64,000 nt of DNA from Nymphaea colorata (GCF_008831285.2 NC_045151.1:124001-188000); one strand, 5' to 3'. Numbered from the stretch's first letter, positions 9,516 through 22,477 are shown. The notes: generated by a model from the letters alone, not told the origin. Numbers and translations: made by a program.

Positions 9516-10559
9516 TTAGAGACCAACTGAGGTTAAACATAACCTCAACTTCTCAGCAGTCACTGGCTTTGTCAACATGTCTGCAGGATTCTCTGTTCCA
9601 CGAATCTTTTCAAGAGATAGTATCTTCTCTTCCAACAAATCTCTAATGAAATGATACTTCAATTCAATATGCTTTGTTCTAGCATGGAACACTGGATTCT
9701 TGGCTAAATGAATTGCACTTTGACTGTCACAAGAGAGAACACTCTTATTTTCCTTTACATGCAATTCTTTTAGAATAGTCTTTAGCCAAATCATCTCTTT
9801 GTTGGCTTCTGTAACTGCAATATATTAAGCTTCTGTGGTAGACAACGCAACAACTTTTTGAAGCTCTGAAACCCAACTAACACAGGTTCCTCCTATGGTG
9901 TAAATGTACCTGGTAGTACTTCTCCTACTGTCAAGATCACCACCCAAATCTGCATCCACAAAGCCATGCAAAAGTAATTCGTTTTTCTTAAAACAAAGGC
10001 TCATACCTGAAGTTTCTTTCAAATAACGTAATATCCACTTCACAGCCTCCCAATGTTTCTTTCCAGGTTCAGCAATGTATCTGCTCACTGCTCCCACTGC
10101 TTGTGCTATGTCTGGTCTAGTGCATACCATAGCATACATCAAGCTACCCACTGCTGAAGCATATAGAATCTTTGACATTTCTTCATGTTCTTCATCTGTC
10201 TTGGGTGACAAATCCTTGGACAGTTTGAAATGACTAGCAAGAGGCGTACTAACAGGTTTAGCATCTTGCATCTTAAACCTGCACAAGATCTTCTCAATAT
10301 AATTTTGTTGAGACAAATTTAAAGTACCTGTCTTACTGTCCCTACTAATTCTCATCCCAAGGATTTGTTTCGCGATGCCTAGATCTTTCATTTCAAACTC
10401 ATTTGATAGTTGTTCTTTCAGAGAATTAATCTCTTGCAAATTTGAGCTTGCAATAAGCATATCATTCACATATAACAGTAAAATGATATAACAACTATCA
10501 AGGTTCTTAAAATAGCAACAGTGATCCATATCACACTTCTTAAAAGCATTTCTCTCCAT
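9516..10559 (-). pseudogene. copia reverse transcriptase C-part and RNase H
   Basis: The frame 9825-10559 carries the palm motif as LLLYVNDMLIAS (Asn in place of the first Asp of YxDD), GMRISRD, the TRPDIAQAVG block, AVKWILRYLK and VDADLGGD. A GAA-to-TAA change inside the motif STTEAEY stops the frame near 9,825. The rest of RNase H (CDSQSAIHLAKNP, RTKHIELKYHF, TENPADMLTKP) lies at 9516-9794. Near 10,531-10,605 a 50-bp duplication of TCACACTTCTTAAAAGCATT disrupts the join to the upstream reverse-transcriptase part. Confidence 0.88.
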
Positions 10560-10623
10560 GAAGTTATCAAACTTTTTGTATCACACTTCTTAAAAGCATT
10601 TCTTTTCCTAATACTTGAAAGCC

Positions 10624-12030
10624 TTAAGGTTGCACCATATAAATATCTTCCTCCAAATCCCCATGAAGGAATGCAGTCTTTACATCCAGTTGCTTTAAAT
10701 ATATATTTTCAGCTGCAACTAAGCTCAATATAAATCTTATAGTAGTTAGTTTTACAACAAGAGAGAAAATTTCTGTATAATCTATACCTTCTTTCTGTTG
10801 AAAACCTTTCACTACTAACCTTGCTTTATACCTTTTTCTTCCATCTGCTTCTTCTTTAATCCTGTATACCCATTTGTTTTGCAATGTCTTCTTCCCACAA
10901 GGAAGCTCAGTTAATTTCCACGTTCTGTTAGCATGTAGAGAGTCCATCTCCTCTTTCATAGCTAACTCCCACTCAACAGAATCTGTAACCTGCATTGCTT
11001 CATCAAAACACTCGGGTTCTCCAGCATCAGTTAACAACAAGTAATGTAAGTAAGGAGAATACATTCGATTTGGTTTTGACCTTCTACTTGATCTCCTCAA
11101 TGGAGGTTGGGATGTGCTTGGCTCTTTTTTCATCTGACTGTTTCTAACTTGAGTTTTAACTGCAACATCATCTTCAGAGACATCTTGAAGTTCTACAATG
11201 TGTTCACTTGTGTCATGATGTTCATTCTTCTCAGACATAAGACTATCCTTGCCTTTGTACAGAGCCATGTCATTGAACACTACATCATTATGTCTAACAA
11301 TTTTCTTCGCTTTATCATCCCAAAAACGATACCCAAACTCATCATTTCCATAACCAATGAAATAAAATTTTCTGGACTTAGAATTTAGTTTATCCCTTTT
11401 ATCTGAGTCTATATGTATGTAAGAGATACAACCGAAGACTCTTAAGTTTGCAAGATTTACCTCCTTGTCAGTCCAGGCTTCTTCAGGTATCCCATAATCC
11501 AAAAGAACAGAAGGCCCACAATTTATCAAGTATGCAGCGGTACTGATTGCGTCAGCCCAAAAAGTCTTTGGCAAGCCTGAATGCAGTCTCATGCTCCTTG
11601 CTCTCTCACAAAGAGTTCTGTTCATTCTTTCAGCAACCCCATTTTGTCGTGGCTTTTTAGGGATCGTCCTTTGTGTTCGAATCCCATGATCTGCACAAAA
11701 AACTTTAAACTCTTTGCTGTCATACTCACCTCCATTATCTGACCGCAAGCATTTAATCTTCTTTCCAGTCTGATTTTCTACTTCTGCTTTCCACCTTTTG
11801 AAAACAGTAAACACGTCAGATTTAAGTTTGAGAAAGTAGACCCATACCTTTCTTGTACAATCATCAATGAATGTGACATAGTATAGGGATCCTCCAAGAG
11901 AACGAACTGGAGCTGGTCCCCAAACATCAGTATGCACGAACTCTAGCTTTTCCTTCTTTGGAGGCCGTCCAACTTTGGAGAAAGTAACCATTTTCTGTTT
12001 TTCTGAATACACAGTCTTCAGATAGCCCAA
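10624..12030 (-). pseudogene. copia integrase and reverse transcriptase N-part
   Basis: This long frame holds the integrase core (HTDVWGPAPV, FIDDCTRKVWVYFLK, RSDNGGEY with the DDE Asp residues, RQNGVAERMNRT), the C-terminal integrase region (FGCISYIHI, FIGYG), a linker, and the start of reverse transcriptase (WKLTELPCGKK, WVYRIKEE, LDVKTAFLHGDLEEDIYM). The catalytic Asp and Glu residues are present by eye. It is cut from the protease frame upstream by a frameshift near 12,000 and from the rest of reverse transcriptase by the 50-bp duplication. Confidence 0.88.
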
Positions 12031-12532
12031 TGTCTACAGATTTCAAGTCATGCAACTTGTTATTTGTTGTCATGATCTTCATTCCCTTCTCACTCATATG
12101 TCCAAGCCTGTAATGCCACAATAATGATTTATTCTCACATTTCGCCATAGCCACTGTGTCTTTCACATCTGCACTCATGTACAAAGTGCCAAGTTTGTGA
12201 CCTCGTGCAATAACCATAGCACCTTTAGTTATCTTCCAAGATCCGCCAACAAAGGTAGTAACATAGCCTTCGTCATCTAACTGTCCGACCGAGATGATAT
12301 TCCTCTTCAACCCTGGGACATGTCTAACATCTTTTAACTTCCATACATGTCCATTCTGCATTTTAATGTGAACCTCACCTTTCCCTACAATATCCAGAGG
12401 TTCATCATCTGCAAGGTATATTCTGCCAAATTTTCCTGCAACATAGTTATGCATACTTTCATTAGAATACGTTGAATGGAAAGATGCACCCGAGTCTAAA
12501 ATCCAAGACTCTATAGAGCTGTGTACACTCAA
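11927..12532 (-). pseudogene. copia protease and GAG-pre-integrase
   Basis: The frame begins with the aspartic protease motif WILDSGASFHST and runs through the conserved copia protease fold region (VPGLKRNIISVGQL) to the pre-integrase HYRLGHMSEKG. A frameshift near 12,000 separates it from the integrase core. Confidence 0.87.
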
Positions 12533-12575
12533 GGCAAGTGCATCAGCTATATCTTCTGTTGCTGCATTTGCTGAA

Positions 12576-13337
12576 TCATCTTGGGTTCTTCTTCTTCAAC
12601 AACCTGCAATCTCTTTTCCGATGTCCTGGCTTACCACAGTTCCAACAGCCATCACTTCGAGGTTTGGATTGACTCCTTCCCTTAGATTTGGACCTTCCAT
12701 GCTCTTGGTAGCGTTGATTAGTTCTGCCCCTATTTTGAACATTTAGGGCAGAACCGAGGGGTTCTCCTGCCTCTCTTCTGCGAATGTCCTCACTAAGTAT
12801 TAAATCTCGAACACCACTGAACTTCAATTTGCTTGACCCCGATGAACTACTCACGGCAGTTACAGTGGCACTCCAACTCTCCAGTAGAGATGACAGTAAA
12901 ATTAAAGCTTGAACCTCATCATCAAACTTAATATCCACAGAACATAATTGAGAAGTAATAACATTGAACTCATTTATGTGATCCGTAATAGAGGCACCTT
13001 CAGCCATTTTCAAATTAAATAATCGATGCATCAGATATACCTTATTCGAAGCAGAGGGTTTTTCGTACATATCTGTTAGCGTCTTCATCAGACTTGCTGT
13101 CGTCTTCTCATTAACAATGTTGAAGGCGACGTTTCTGGCCAGCATCAACCGGATGACTCCAAGGGCTTGTCTATCCAGCAATTGCCAATCTGCATCGGCC
13201 ATTGTTGCGGGTTTCGCTTCCATGAGCGGTTCATGCAGTTTCTTCTGATACAAGTAGTCCTCGATCTGCATCTTCCAGAATCCGAAGTCTTTACCATCGA
13301 ACTTCTCGATTCTGACCTTTCCTTCTTCCAACGCCAT
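12576..13337 (-). CDS. copia gag, 253 residues
   Basis: The frame starts MALEEGKVRIEKFDGKDFGF and ends after a CCHC zinc knuckle CWNCGKPGHRKRDC (C-x2-C-x4-H-x4-C intact). The UBN2-type gag region includes LLDRQALGVIRL and YEKPSASNKV. The start lies just downstream of the primer site, as expected. This is the best preserved domain of the element; a frame change after it disconnects it from the protease. In active relatives gag packages the RNA into cytoplasmic virus-like particles. Confidence 0.88.
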   Translation of the reverse strand: MALEEGKVRIEKFDGKDFGFWKMQIEDYLYQKKLHEPLMEAKPATMADADWQLLDRQALGVIRLMLARNVAFNIVNEKTTASLMKTLTDMYEKPSASNKVYLMHRLFNLKMAEGASITDHINEFNVITSQLCSVDIKFDDEVQALILLSSLLESWSATVTAVSSSSGSSKLKFSGVRDLILSEDIRRREAGEPLGSALNVQNRGRTNQRYQEHGRSKSKGRSQSKPRSDGCWNCGKPGHRKRDCRLLKKKNPR

Positions 13338-13360
13338 TGTTCCTACCTCGAACGAACCGA

Positions 13361-13372
13361 GCTCTGATACCA
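13361..13372 (-). promoter_or_regulatory. Primer-binding site, initiator tRNA-Met
   Basis: The minus strand reads TGGTATCAGAGC two bases away from the LTR end, the standard copia primer site. Confidence 0.9.
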
Positions 13373-13374
13373 GT

Positions 13375-13510
13375 TGTTAGGAACAACACACAATAAACTC
13401 TCTTCTCGCACTCTCAAGAGGGGGTTAGAAGCAACAAGGAAGAAGACAACGATTTACGTGGTTCAGAGCAATAATCTCCTACGTCCACGGTCGCATAATT
13501 ATCTCTTATG
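13375..13510 (-). repeat. Truncated 5' LTR of the Tork-like element
   Basis: This matches the first ~135 bp of 9142-9434 (R/U5 side) and then loses similarity at about 13,500-13,510. Confidence 0.82.
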
Positions 13511-15354
13511 AACGAAATATTTGACGGGCTTGACTCACGAAGGAGAGCCAAAGTGAACTCCAACCACCATATAGTAGGGTCGGGCAGAATGTTGCCTTCT
13601 GATCGGAACTTCCCTCGTACTAAAAGCATAAATGTGTTGTGGACAAGGATCCTTCAAACAAGGTTTAGAAGGATCCTATGCTTTCATTTAACAGGAAAAT
13701 TAATGTTTTATTACTTATTTAATGTTTTATTTTGGGCACTGAAATTGGTGAGTTACTTACTGCCCCTTCACGAAAAGTAGTAGTATTATTAGAACTTTCC
13801 AAAGGCAATACCAAAAGAAAGCTAGAGTTGATCTGATCCCTTACATTTACAGACCACAACCTATTCATTCATATCGCTTTTGATTATCTTCAAAATAGTT
13901 TCAAAGCTACCTAAAGTTCATAATTTGCCAAAACTAGACAAAAAAAAGGAAGGTTTGATACTGTGGGATAGTTTCTGACTTTGTGTAGAAAGTAGAGATA
14001 GAAAGGTACCTGTGAGCAACGTATGAAAGATTGGTCGTGTTCATTCCCATTCTGAACAGGCCAAGACACGACGTTACTAGACCCCCCTACTTCTCAACTG
14101 AGGATTCAAGAATTCGTTAGCAAATGAATAAAGAAAGGCTGCACCAATCAAACAATGCCATGCATTTTTCTCAAAATATGGATAAACAGCTTAAGTAAAA
14201 CAACATATGGCATTCCTTAATTTTCCATTGAATGGAACTGGTTACTGCCAAAGTCAATTTGAATCAGCTTATGGAGGCCCATTCATGCCAATTATCTTCT
14301 CGAGTTAAACGAAGCATTAACAAAAAACGTCAGTAACGTTCATTTAAGCTGGCTCTAAGTAACAACATTGGTCAGTAAAACTCACAAAGTATTTTTAAAA
14401 AAAATAAAAAACCTAAGTCTCACATCTGAGACCATGTTCAAAAAAGGCAGTCTACACTAAATTTTCCTCAAAAAAGGCAGTCTCATAACTAAAGAGGTTT
14501 TAAAGTGCATTTTTTCACATAAATTGGAAAACATCAATTTTATCCTGATTATGCAAAAACGATGTCAAGACTCATCTCAGCTTCTCAACTAGTTTAAACT
14601 AGTGATTGAATGTTAGTAAAAGAAAAAGGGTAAAAACTGCTGGGTAAATTACCTTTGGCTGACGAGGATCTTGGACCCCAACTAGGGGCTGTCAGGCCAA
14701 TAGCTTTGAACAGCATCTTGGTCTGTTCTCGGTGGTCAAAAATTCTTGGACAATAAAGGATTTTCTCAAAAGAAAACTACACTATGAAATTCAATAAATT
14801 ATGTGGTGTGCGCACACCAAACATGACTCAAGTGCCCTTTAGCCAAAAATATCCTACCTTCGCTACAAAACAAAACAAAAAAAAATCATTGAAAGCCAAC
14901 TACAGATGCTTGTGTGTGTCTTATATGAATGGTTTGATGATCCAATATGAATGATTTACGATCAATTGAGTTTGAATTTACGTACGAGTGTGGGGGAGAC
15001 AGAGATAGCTGCTTTGCACATTTCATGTTGCATCTCCTTCCCAACTGCTATAATAATCTTATGTCCTCTTAGCTCTTGAGCCAATTAAATCATAAGGTAT
15101 GTTCGGACTGGGCCTATCACTCGACTGCCTTAAAACCTTGTCATACAGTTTCAAAAACACAAAAAGCAGATATTCAAAAGGCACCTACATTTTCAATATA
15201 GTTAAAAAACACAAGTTTTTCTAATATCCATTAAAAGTCGATAAGAGCATTTTTTATCAAAATGATTGTTAAATCAATAACGTTTTAGTATTTTCCTTTA
15301 TAAAAATTGACCTGAAAAAGAAAATAAGTACGTGAATAAATATAAGGGTTCCTT
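13511..15354. other. No gene recognised
   Basis: Only short open frames occur. One (13,508-13,780, +) begins MNEIFDGLDSRRRAKV but shows no domain. The rest is AT-rich non-coding sequence. Confidence 0.4.
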
Positions 15355-16450
15355 ACCTTTTAAGAATTAACAAAGAAGTTCCAAAAATTTATGAAGAATT
15401 TTATAACTTGATTTTTACTCAATATGGAATTAAAAGAAAAAAACTTCAGCCTGACAATGGTGGAAAATATATGAACAAAACATTAAAATAGTTCATGGAG
15501 AAGCAGGGAATTCAACCAAAAAACTCTTGTGCTGGAACTCTGCAACAAAACAGAGTAGCGGAACACAAAAATCAGCAATTCCTTAATATTGTCCGTTCTC
15601 TTATGATACATATGAACGTACCCCAACAGTTTTGGACTGACATTATTGGGACTCTGTGCTACCTTGCCAAAAGAATTTCGAGTTCTAGTATTGGCTACAA
15701 ATTCCCTCTTGAAAGTTTGATAAACCGAAAAATAGGTGTTTGGATGCATGTATTTTATTCATATACAAGCTGGTTTTCAAAATAAACTAGATAAAAGAGC
15801 TCTTAAGTGCATGTTCTTCAGTTATTCTAGTAGAAAAAACAGATATAAATGTTATGAACCTTATTTGAAAAATATCTTGCGACCCAAGACATCAATTTTT
15901 TTTAAGAAGAGCCATATTATAATTTTTCTGGACAAAAAGACAAATTCTACAAAAGTCGACATCGCTAATAGTCAGCTACTTGAATTTTTTAATGAAATTC
16001 ATGGATCTCATCATTCTACTCCTGAGTCTCCCATCAATGAAAATGCCCCTGATGAAGATCAAAACCAAAACCTTTTTGAGCAAAGCTTACTCCTCAACCT
16101 GAACCTATTATTCAATCAAACCAACCTGAGGCAAACCAATAACCAAGTCAACCTGAATCCACTTCTACCACCAGCGAATATCCTAAGAGATATTCAAATG
16201 AAAAAAAAAACCTCCATCTAAGCTTAGTGACTACTACACTTACCTATCCACCCACAACTCTCGCTCCATTGACAAATACATTACCTTCAACAACCTATCT
16301 AAATCCTGCAAAGATTATATCCTAAATTGCTACTCTATCCAAGAACCTACAAACTTGAAGAGGCTAGTGAGAATAAGCAGTAGAGAAATGCCATGTAAGA
16401 GCTTGAAAGTGCTTGAAGGAGTGTGAATACTGAAAACATCAACCACTTTC
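15355..16450 (+). pseudogene. Decayed copia pol fragment
   Basis: The plus-strand frames carry integrase remnants: PDNGGKYM, then after a stop MEKQGIQPKNSCAGTLQQNR with VAEHKNQQFLN and NVPQQFWTDI, then in another frame KLDKRALKCMFFSYSSRKNR and YKCYEPYLKN. A degenerate linker leads into a region (to about 16,450) that still resembles the copia stretch before reverse transcriptase. Frames change several times and no LTR was found beside it. It runs opposite to the two larger copia elements. Confidence 0.8.
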
Positions 16451-16979
16451 AAATAGAAAATTTTGTCAATTTGAAGGCAATGTAAATGGAGAACTGGTCT
16501 TCATTTCAAGTGGCCCACTACAACACCTTCGCTACAACAATCCCCTAATCACGTACTTTGCCTTCAAGGTTGCAGAAAAAGTATCAACTGATTAGTAATG
16601 GAGGTGTGCCTTAAGGGAGGTATCAACCTTATTAGTTTCTCTCTTAAGGAAGTGAATGAGCCTAACTGAAGATGTCAAAATTTAGAGTTATTTATTGTGA
16701 TAGTGGCTGATCCGGTTCACACCAAGTTGCGGCGGGTAGTTCCGACACGTTTAATTTTAAGCATCACTACAACAATCCCCTAATTCAATCTGGTTTTCAA
16801 TGTTTTCCTGTTTTGTCAATTAACTGACTTGAAAACTATCACAAATGCAAAAGACAAGAGACAGAGGGGGAAAACAAAGAGAGAAATACTCAAGCCTTTG
16901 CAGTATATTTTTACATTTTACTTTTTTTCTAAAAAATGAGCAATCAAATATTACAAGGTGCAATCCACATGATTAAGAC

Positions 16980-17100
16980 TGGGCACCAGGCCAGCCTGGC
17001 CCTACCTGATCCGATAAGGAGTTGGGCTGAGGCCAGCCCAACACCCGAAACCTAGGCTCAAGCCCGACCCGGGCCGGGCCTGACCCAGCCTGCTTTTGGA
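16980..17100. repeat. GC-rich GGGCC repeat, transposon-terminus-like
   Basis: This patch is dense in GGCCCGG-type words (GGCCAGCCTGGCCC, CCCGGGCCGGGCC). Similar patches occur at about 46,360-46,450 and 63,140-63,260. In plants such sequence often forms the subterminal parts of hAT-type DNA transposons. No bounded element could be drawn here. Confidence 0.4.
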
Positions 17101-17225
17101 GTGCTCCAGAAAAATGAGTTTTTTGTTTTGAAATAGGAAAGAAAGGGATTCGCCCATCGGTACGAGGGTCGACCGTTCCCGCTGCCTTTATCGGGGGTAA
17201 TCAACCCAATGGCTATGTTTATTAT

Positions 17226-19835
17226 TGATGCATTTCATTTTAACTTGAACATCTCTTTGATTCTATATGTGATGTAGAAAAATATTGAAAGTTTGATGTT
17301 TCAAACTTTCGAAAATGTTCTTAAAGAGTTGCTTGATAATGTGAAACATTTTGATGAAAACTAGAGTTGGGAAATCTTTTAAATATCATTTGAAAAGCTT
17401 GGGGAAACACTTTAAAGTCATTTTAGTGTTCTCTTAAGACTTTAAGTAGGCTTCAGATTTTGCTCTAATTCGGTTACCACCTAGTTAGTGCTCAATCTCA
17501 TCTTGCTTAAACTCTTTTAGAGATGTGTTTGTGCTCATTTGTGATATTGAGTGAGTGAAAATGAATGGGTGCATTGATACTATATGATTGAAAGGGAAAA
17601 TCATTTATTCCTACCATAACATTCATCTAAATGCATTCCTACCATAACATACATCTATGATTTTTGTTTTTGTAAATATCATATATATGAATGAAAAGTT
17701 TTTGAAAATGGATTGGGATTATAGACCATCAAGCATGAAGCTAATATTGGGTCATTACTTGGTTTGTGGTCTTGATAAAGTTGACAAATGAAAAATTAAA
17801 ATCTTAAATGGTAAGATATTGAAAGAATAGAAAAGATGAAGGACTACATCCCAAGAGGGATATAGGAAAAGAAAAAGATCTTGAAAATCATAAAATCATA
17901 TGTTTTGAAAAAGAAAGATATGTATTTATATACATATATGAAAGCTTATGAAAATGATATTTATATCAAGTAGAGAAGAAGATATCATTTTAGAAAAAAG
18001 AAGAGAAATTTTAAAATGGAATACATGTACATATATATATATATTTATATATACGTATACGAGAGTTTATAAAAGTATGTTAAATCATAAAAAGAGAAAC
18101 AACAAATAAAGATATTCATGTATATGCATACATATATAACGTGTATATACGCATACGTTTTCATGAATATGAAAATCAAGGAATGATTTGAAAATAGTCG
18201 ACTTCAAATTTTGATATAGGCCGGAAGGGAGCTTGAACTCATGCAAGAGCCTTAGCTAAGTGTCCAAGGCCGCATTAGAGAGATTTCTTTTGAAAATGTT
18301 TTGGAAAATATGATTTATATAAAAACATAAAACGTTATGATTTAGTTTGCTACAAGGATATATTTCTTCCACCGTTGGGTATGGAAAAAAACAAATCATA
18401 CAATAAGATACTCATTAGGGTTCCTAATGGGATGATTAAAAGAAACTAACACGAAATGTCATGCGAATGCATATTAACATGTACATATTCATGAGGGTTT
18501 CCCCAGGTTGGACAAGTCCCAACCTCAAAAATCAATATGAAAATAAAGAATCCCCAAACCACACTCTCATTCTCACCATACATTTATATATAAATAGAAA
18601 GCCAAACAACTATGCATGGATAATATAAAGACAATATTCAAGGAAGGAAAGAGAGAGAGAAAGAGAGAGATGGAAAGAGAAAGATTCAACTAGGAGGGAG
18701 GGCATGAAGTAACTATGAAATGAAAGATCATCTCATCTTTCCATGCTCCCAGTGCACTTGAGCACAACCTCTTGTCTCTAAAAAAAAGAGATTGAGTGTT
18801 ATATCCTTTGGCCATGGGGAGATGAAGATGAGAAGAAAATGAGGAAAACAAAAGAAGTCTATATTCAAGAAAGGAAAGAGCAACAACAACAAGATTATAT
18901 TTAAGAAAATAAATAACATGATTTAATCGTAGAATGAAAGATTATCTCATCTTCTCATGCTCCCAGTGCTCTCGAGCATAGCCTCTTGACTCTAAAATAA
19001 AGGGTGAGAGCCATCTCATATGGCCATGGAGAGACGAAGAAGAGAGGAAAGAAAATAAAGAATGTAGTGAGGTTTGGATTACATACTTTTAAATGGCTTA
19101 GAGAAAATGAACACCTTTGCTTAAAGATCCCCTTGAGTGAAGCTCCAAGATGATGCCTCCAAGAGGGTTATGGCTTGCTCCAAGTTGGAGAGAAATGAAA
19201 AGAGGAAGAGGGAGAGAGAGAGAGAGCTCAAGAGAAACTTTAAGTCTTCAAGTGAGAATACACTATAGTTTCTCCCAAGGACCAATCTTACTCAAAAGGG
19301 GGGAAGTGGGGGCATTTATAGAGGATTTTGGAGCCAAAACCTAAAATTTAATTTTTTTTTTGTGAAAGACCAAAATCACCCTCTAAAAGGAGGTTCTTTG
19401 TCAAAAAGGATGGACAGATGAGTCTAGTTTACAAAAAAAACAAAATTGTCCTCTAAAAGGAGGGGCAAATGGGTCTTGTTTATAAGAAAGACCAAAATTA
19501 CCCTCTAAAAGGAAGTTCTTTATAAAAAAGAATGAGCAAATGAGTCTTGTTTACCAAAAAGACCAAAATTACCCTCTAAAAAGAGGTTCTTTGTAAAAAA
19601 TGAGGGGCAAATAGGTCTTGTTTACCAAAAAGACCAAAAATCGCCCTCTAAAAGGATGCTTTTTTGTTAAAAGGAAGGACAAATGGGTCTCAAATACTTG
19701 ATTTGGATTTGAACCTGAGTTTTTGGACATAATTTGGATTTGGATTGTGGCTTTCGACCAATTTAGATCCAAAAATTGGTTTTGTATTTTGAATAAAAGA
19801 AGACATTCTTTTTGAAAAAATTTGGGGTGATTACA
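17226..19835. repeat. LTR-like repeat, copy 1 (2.6 kb)
   Basis: This aligns collinearly with 58,417-60,779. Shared blocks include TGATGCATTTCATTTT at the left, GACAAGTCC-AACCTCAAAAATC and the ATGGCCATGGGGAG region in the middle, and a right end reading GGGTGATTACA. Both copies start TG and end CA, as LTRs do. No matching target duplication was found (ATTAT versus CCTAG), and the similarity extends about 20 bp to the left of the TG. It may be a solo LTR of a gypsy-type element or a piece of a larger repeat. Confidence 0.5.
19364..19690. repeat. ~71-bp tandem repeat within the LTR-like copy 1
   Basis: Four to five units carry ACCAAAAT-ACCCTCTAAAAGGAGG and GCAAATGGGTCTTGTTTA. Most spacings are about 71 bp and one unit is shorter. 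Copy 2 of the LTR-like repeat has only weak traces of it at the same place. Confidence 0.75.
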
Positions 19836-22380
19836 CCTAGTTTTACATAAATGATGTCGTGCCTAAAACATATGCCTCAGGCTCGAAGGGCGTTTGAGGA
19901 CAAACTTATGCGCTTCGCACCCGTGAGGCGCATGCTTGTGGGAAAGTTTGCCTCACCTATATGCCTCAAGGTGTTTTAATGAAAAGACGGCCCAAGGCAT
20001 AAGGCTGGAAGCATGAAGCGCACTTGTTACTGTAAGGAATGTTTGCTCACACAATTTCCAAGAGTCATATTTCACGTGCAACCTTTTTGTTCCCGAGCGT
20101 CTTCACCATTCTTAGAGATGTTCATAGGCGGCGTTAAACCTATTAATGTGAACATTTCCACTGTATACTTTTTTGATATTGCCTGTTTTGTATTGTTTCT
20201 TAGATATTATTTGCTCAACCTTTTCTTTGCTTTGGATTTCTTAAGGATTAGTGTTTTAGTTTCTTTCTCATGCATAAAATGGATTAGCATATGCATTGTC
20301 TTATGATGGAAGAAGAACTTGTGTTGTACTTTTTTTTGCTTGGCTCGGGTGATCTCAAGGATGGAGTCAAAAATTTTTCATGAGGTGGGCCAAATTAAAG
20401 TTTCTAAATTTTGACAGGAGCTAAATATCATTTGTCAAAATTTTTATATAGGACAAGTCAAATTTTCTAAAATTTAGATGTAATGTAGGTGATATGAAGC
20501 ATTAGTTGCTTTGTTGTTTTGGTGTATTAGATACGCACTTGTTGCTTTGTACCATTGGAAATACAACCGTAACAAAATTTATAAGTGGTAATTTTTCTTG
20601 TGCAACAAACACAAAGTTTTTTTTCTAGAAAAAAACTTCCAAGCCGTCAAACATGGCCTGTTTTTGGAAAAGCAAAATTTCACCCTCCGTAGACTTTTTC
20701 TGGAATTTATTTAATGGAAAGCTTACCTCCAAAAGATATACCCTGCCATCAAACGATACCTAAAGGTTTAGGTATTGAAGGTGGTTACAGCGCAGGTTGG
20801 TGAATTTTTTTTTTTTTGCACCAATATGATTAATAACCAAAAAGCCTTCGTTAATAAAAAAATCTTTTTGTAGAGACAAAAAAAATAAAAAAAAAAGACT
20901 GGAAACGTCATTTGTTTTTAAATAATCTCTAAAATACCCCAACTCCTGCTCTGCTTTTGTTGGCAGATATGTCTTGCGTGCACCGTAGTGCATGCAACTG
21001 ACTTTCCATGTGTGCACATTATTGTATTGAGTGTCTGCACATTTATCATGCAAGCACTCAGGATCAGAAGACCAGATAGATTCATTCAACGCAAAAAGAC
21101 CTGCTCATGTATTTGTGCCACTGACACTTTTTTAAATGATCAGGCAAGATAGTTCAGGCTATTGAATGATCACAGGACGTTAATGGCTTGTCACAGTTAA
21201 ATAATAGTTTGATTCTTTAAGGAAATTTATTTTTGATGCAAAATAATGTCGCAATTTAAGTGTTACAGGCTTATCGCAAGCTTTGCTTGTTAACAGGTTT
21301 TCCATATATATATATATATATATATTGTAATATACTTTCCATAGCCACTGCCCAAATCAGTAGGAAGGAGGAAGAACCAAGCTGGCTGGGACGTTTCAAT
21401 CAAGTAATGAAGAATTTAGGAAGAAATTTTAGGTCGTCCGGTGACCCTACATGCATTTTTGTATAAAAGAAGATTGCTGACATACCATGTACTCATAGTC
21501 TTTATATGCGGCTGTATTCTTTATTGAGGATAAGAATGAAGAATATGTATTATGTTCAATCCTTTCACCACCATCTTATATGCAAAGAAATGGCTACGGT
21601 AGTTCCTTTCAAGGTGGGCACTGGCCAGGTGCTAGAAGAAAAACAGGTCTGCAGTTGGTTGGAAATTAAATTGAGGCGCCAATTTTCATGGAGAATCTCG
21701 CCCATCTAATGAACAAACAAGATGGGCATGAGCCTCTCAAGGTTTTAAAAAATAAAATTTTAAATATTGTTTTTGTTTAGAAATTTTAATTTGGCTACCA
21801 AAGCAATTTTGGAAAATACAATTGGCTCCCACAAAGTAGGTTGAAACTGGTCATTGCACACTGTTGCTGCATGTGCACACTGTTGCTGCATGGGGGTTCA
21901 AAGGAGTTCAAGCAGTGCCAACAAAATAGGTTGAAACTGGTTATGTGCACACTTTTGCTGCATGGGGGTGTATAATGACCAAAATACCATTGAATGTTAA
22001 ATAAAGTGAAAAGAGAACTTTTACTGAAAGGTCCATTTTTTATAAAAAAATTCTAAAATTCCCAAACCTCCATCCTTTTTCCTCTGGAATATCTCTATCT
22101 CTAAGGGTGGTGGCCTTTTTAAAATAAGTCTGCCATCACCCATTGATTTGTCCCTTGTACATTGTACTTGCCCATATGGCTTTGGCATTTCTGGCAACTC
22201 AATTTCTCTGATGGTGAAAATGAGCATGGAAGGATCGGTTTTCGTCCTTTGACTTAAATGGTTTATCAATGCGGTAACATGGAAGATGATCAGCCATTCA
22301 AGACCAGTCCTTGGACTTCCACTGTTTATGTTTCTGTAATTATTTTTGTCACTAAAAATTAATTTTTGTGAATTTGTTTG

Positions 22381-22383
<3 letters not shown>
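19836..22383. other. No gene recognised; short repeat remnants
   Basis: At 19,870-20,010 there is a patch rich in GCCTCAAGG and GCGCTTCGCACC words, of a kind common in plant dispersed repeats. A short duplication of GCACACTGTTGCTGCATG lies at 21,860-21,980. The remaining open frames are short and unmatched. Confidence 0.4.

Positions 22384-22473
<90 letters not shown>
22384..22473. repeat. Compound (CT)n(AT)n microsatellite
   Basis: A (CT)n run of about 15 units passes directly into (AT)n of about 30 units. Confidence 0.97.

Positions 22474-22477
<4 letters not shown>

Larger units (their letters stand above)
9142..13510 (-). mobile_element. Ty1/copia retrotransposon, Tork/TNT1-like, 5' LTR truncated
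   Basis: The minus-strand order is gag, protease, integrase, reverse transcriptase, RNase H. The 3' LTR (9142-9434) is complete, while its partner at 13,375 matches for only about 135 bp before diverging near 13,510, so the U3 part of the 5' LTR is lost and no target duplication can be checked. The purine tract CCAAGTGGGAGAT and the gag style (KFDGKDFGFWKMQIEDYL) are those of TNT1-like elements. Several frameshifts, a stop in RNase H and an altered reverse-transcriptase motif (YVND) make it inactive. Confidence 0.92.

Noticed and set aside
17140-17210. Possible tRNA-like sequence near GGGATTCGCCCATCGG
   Set aside because: No cloverleaf with matching acceptor stem and anticodon arm could be drawn.
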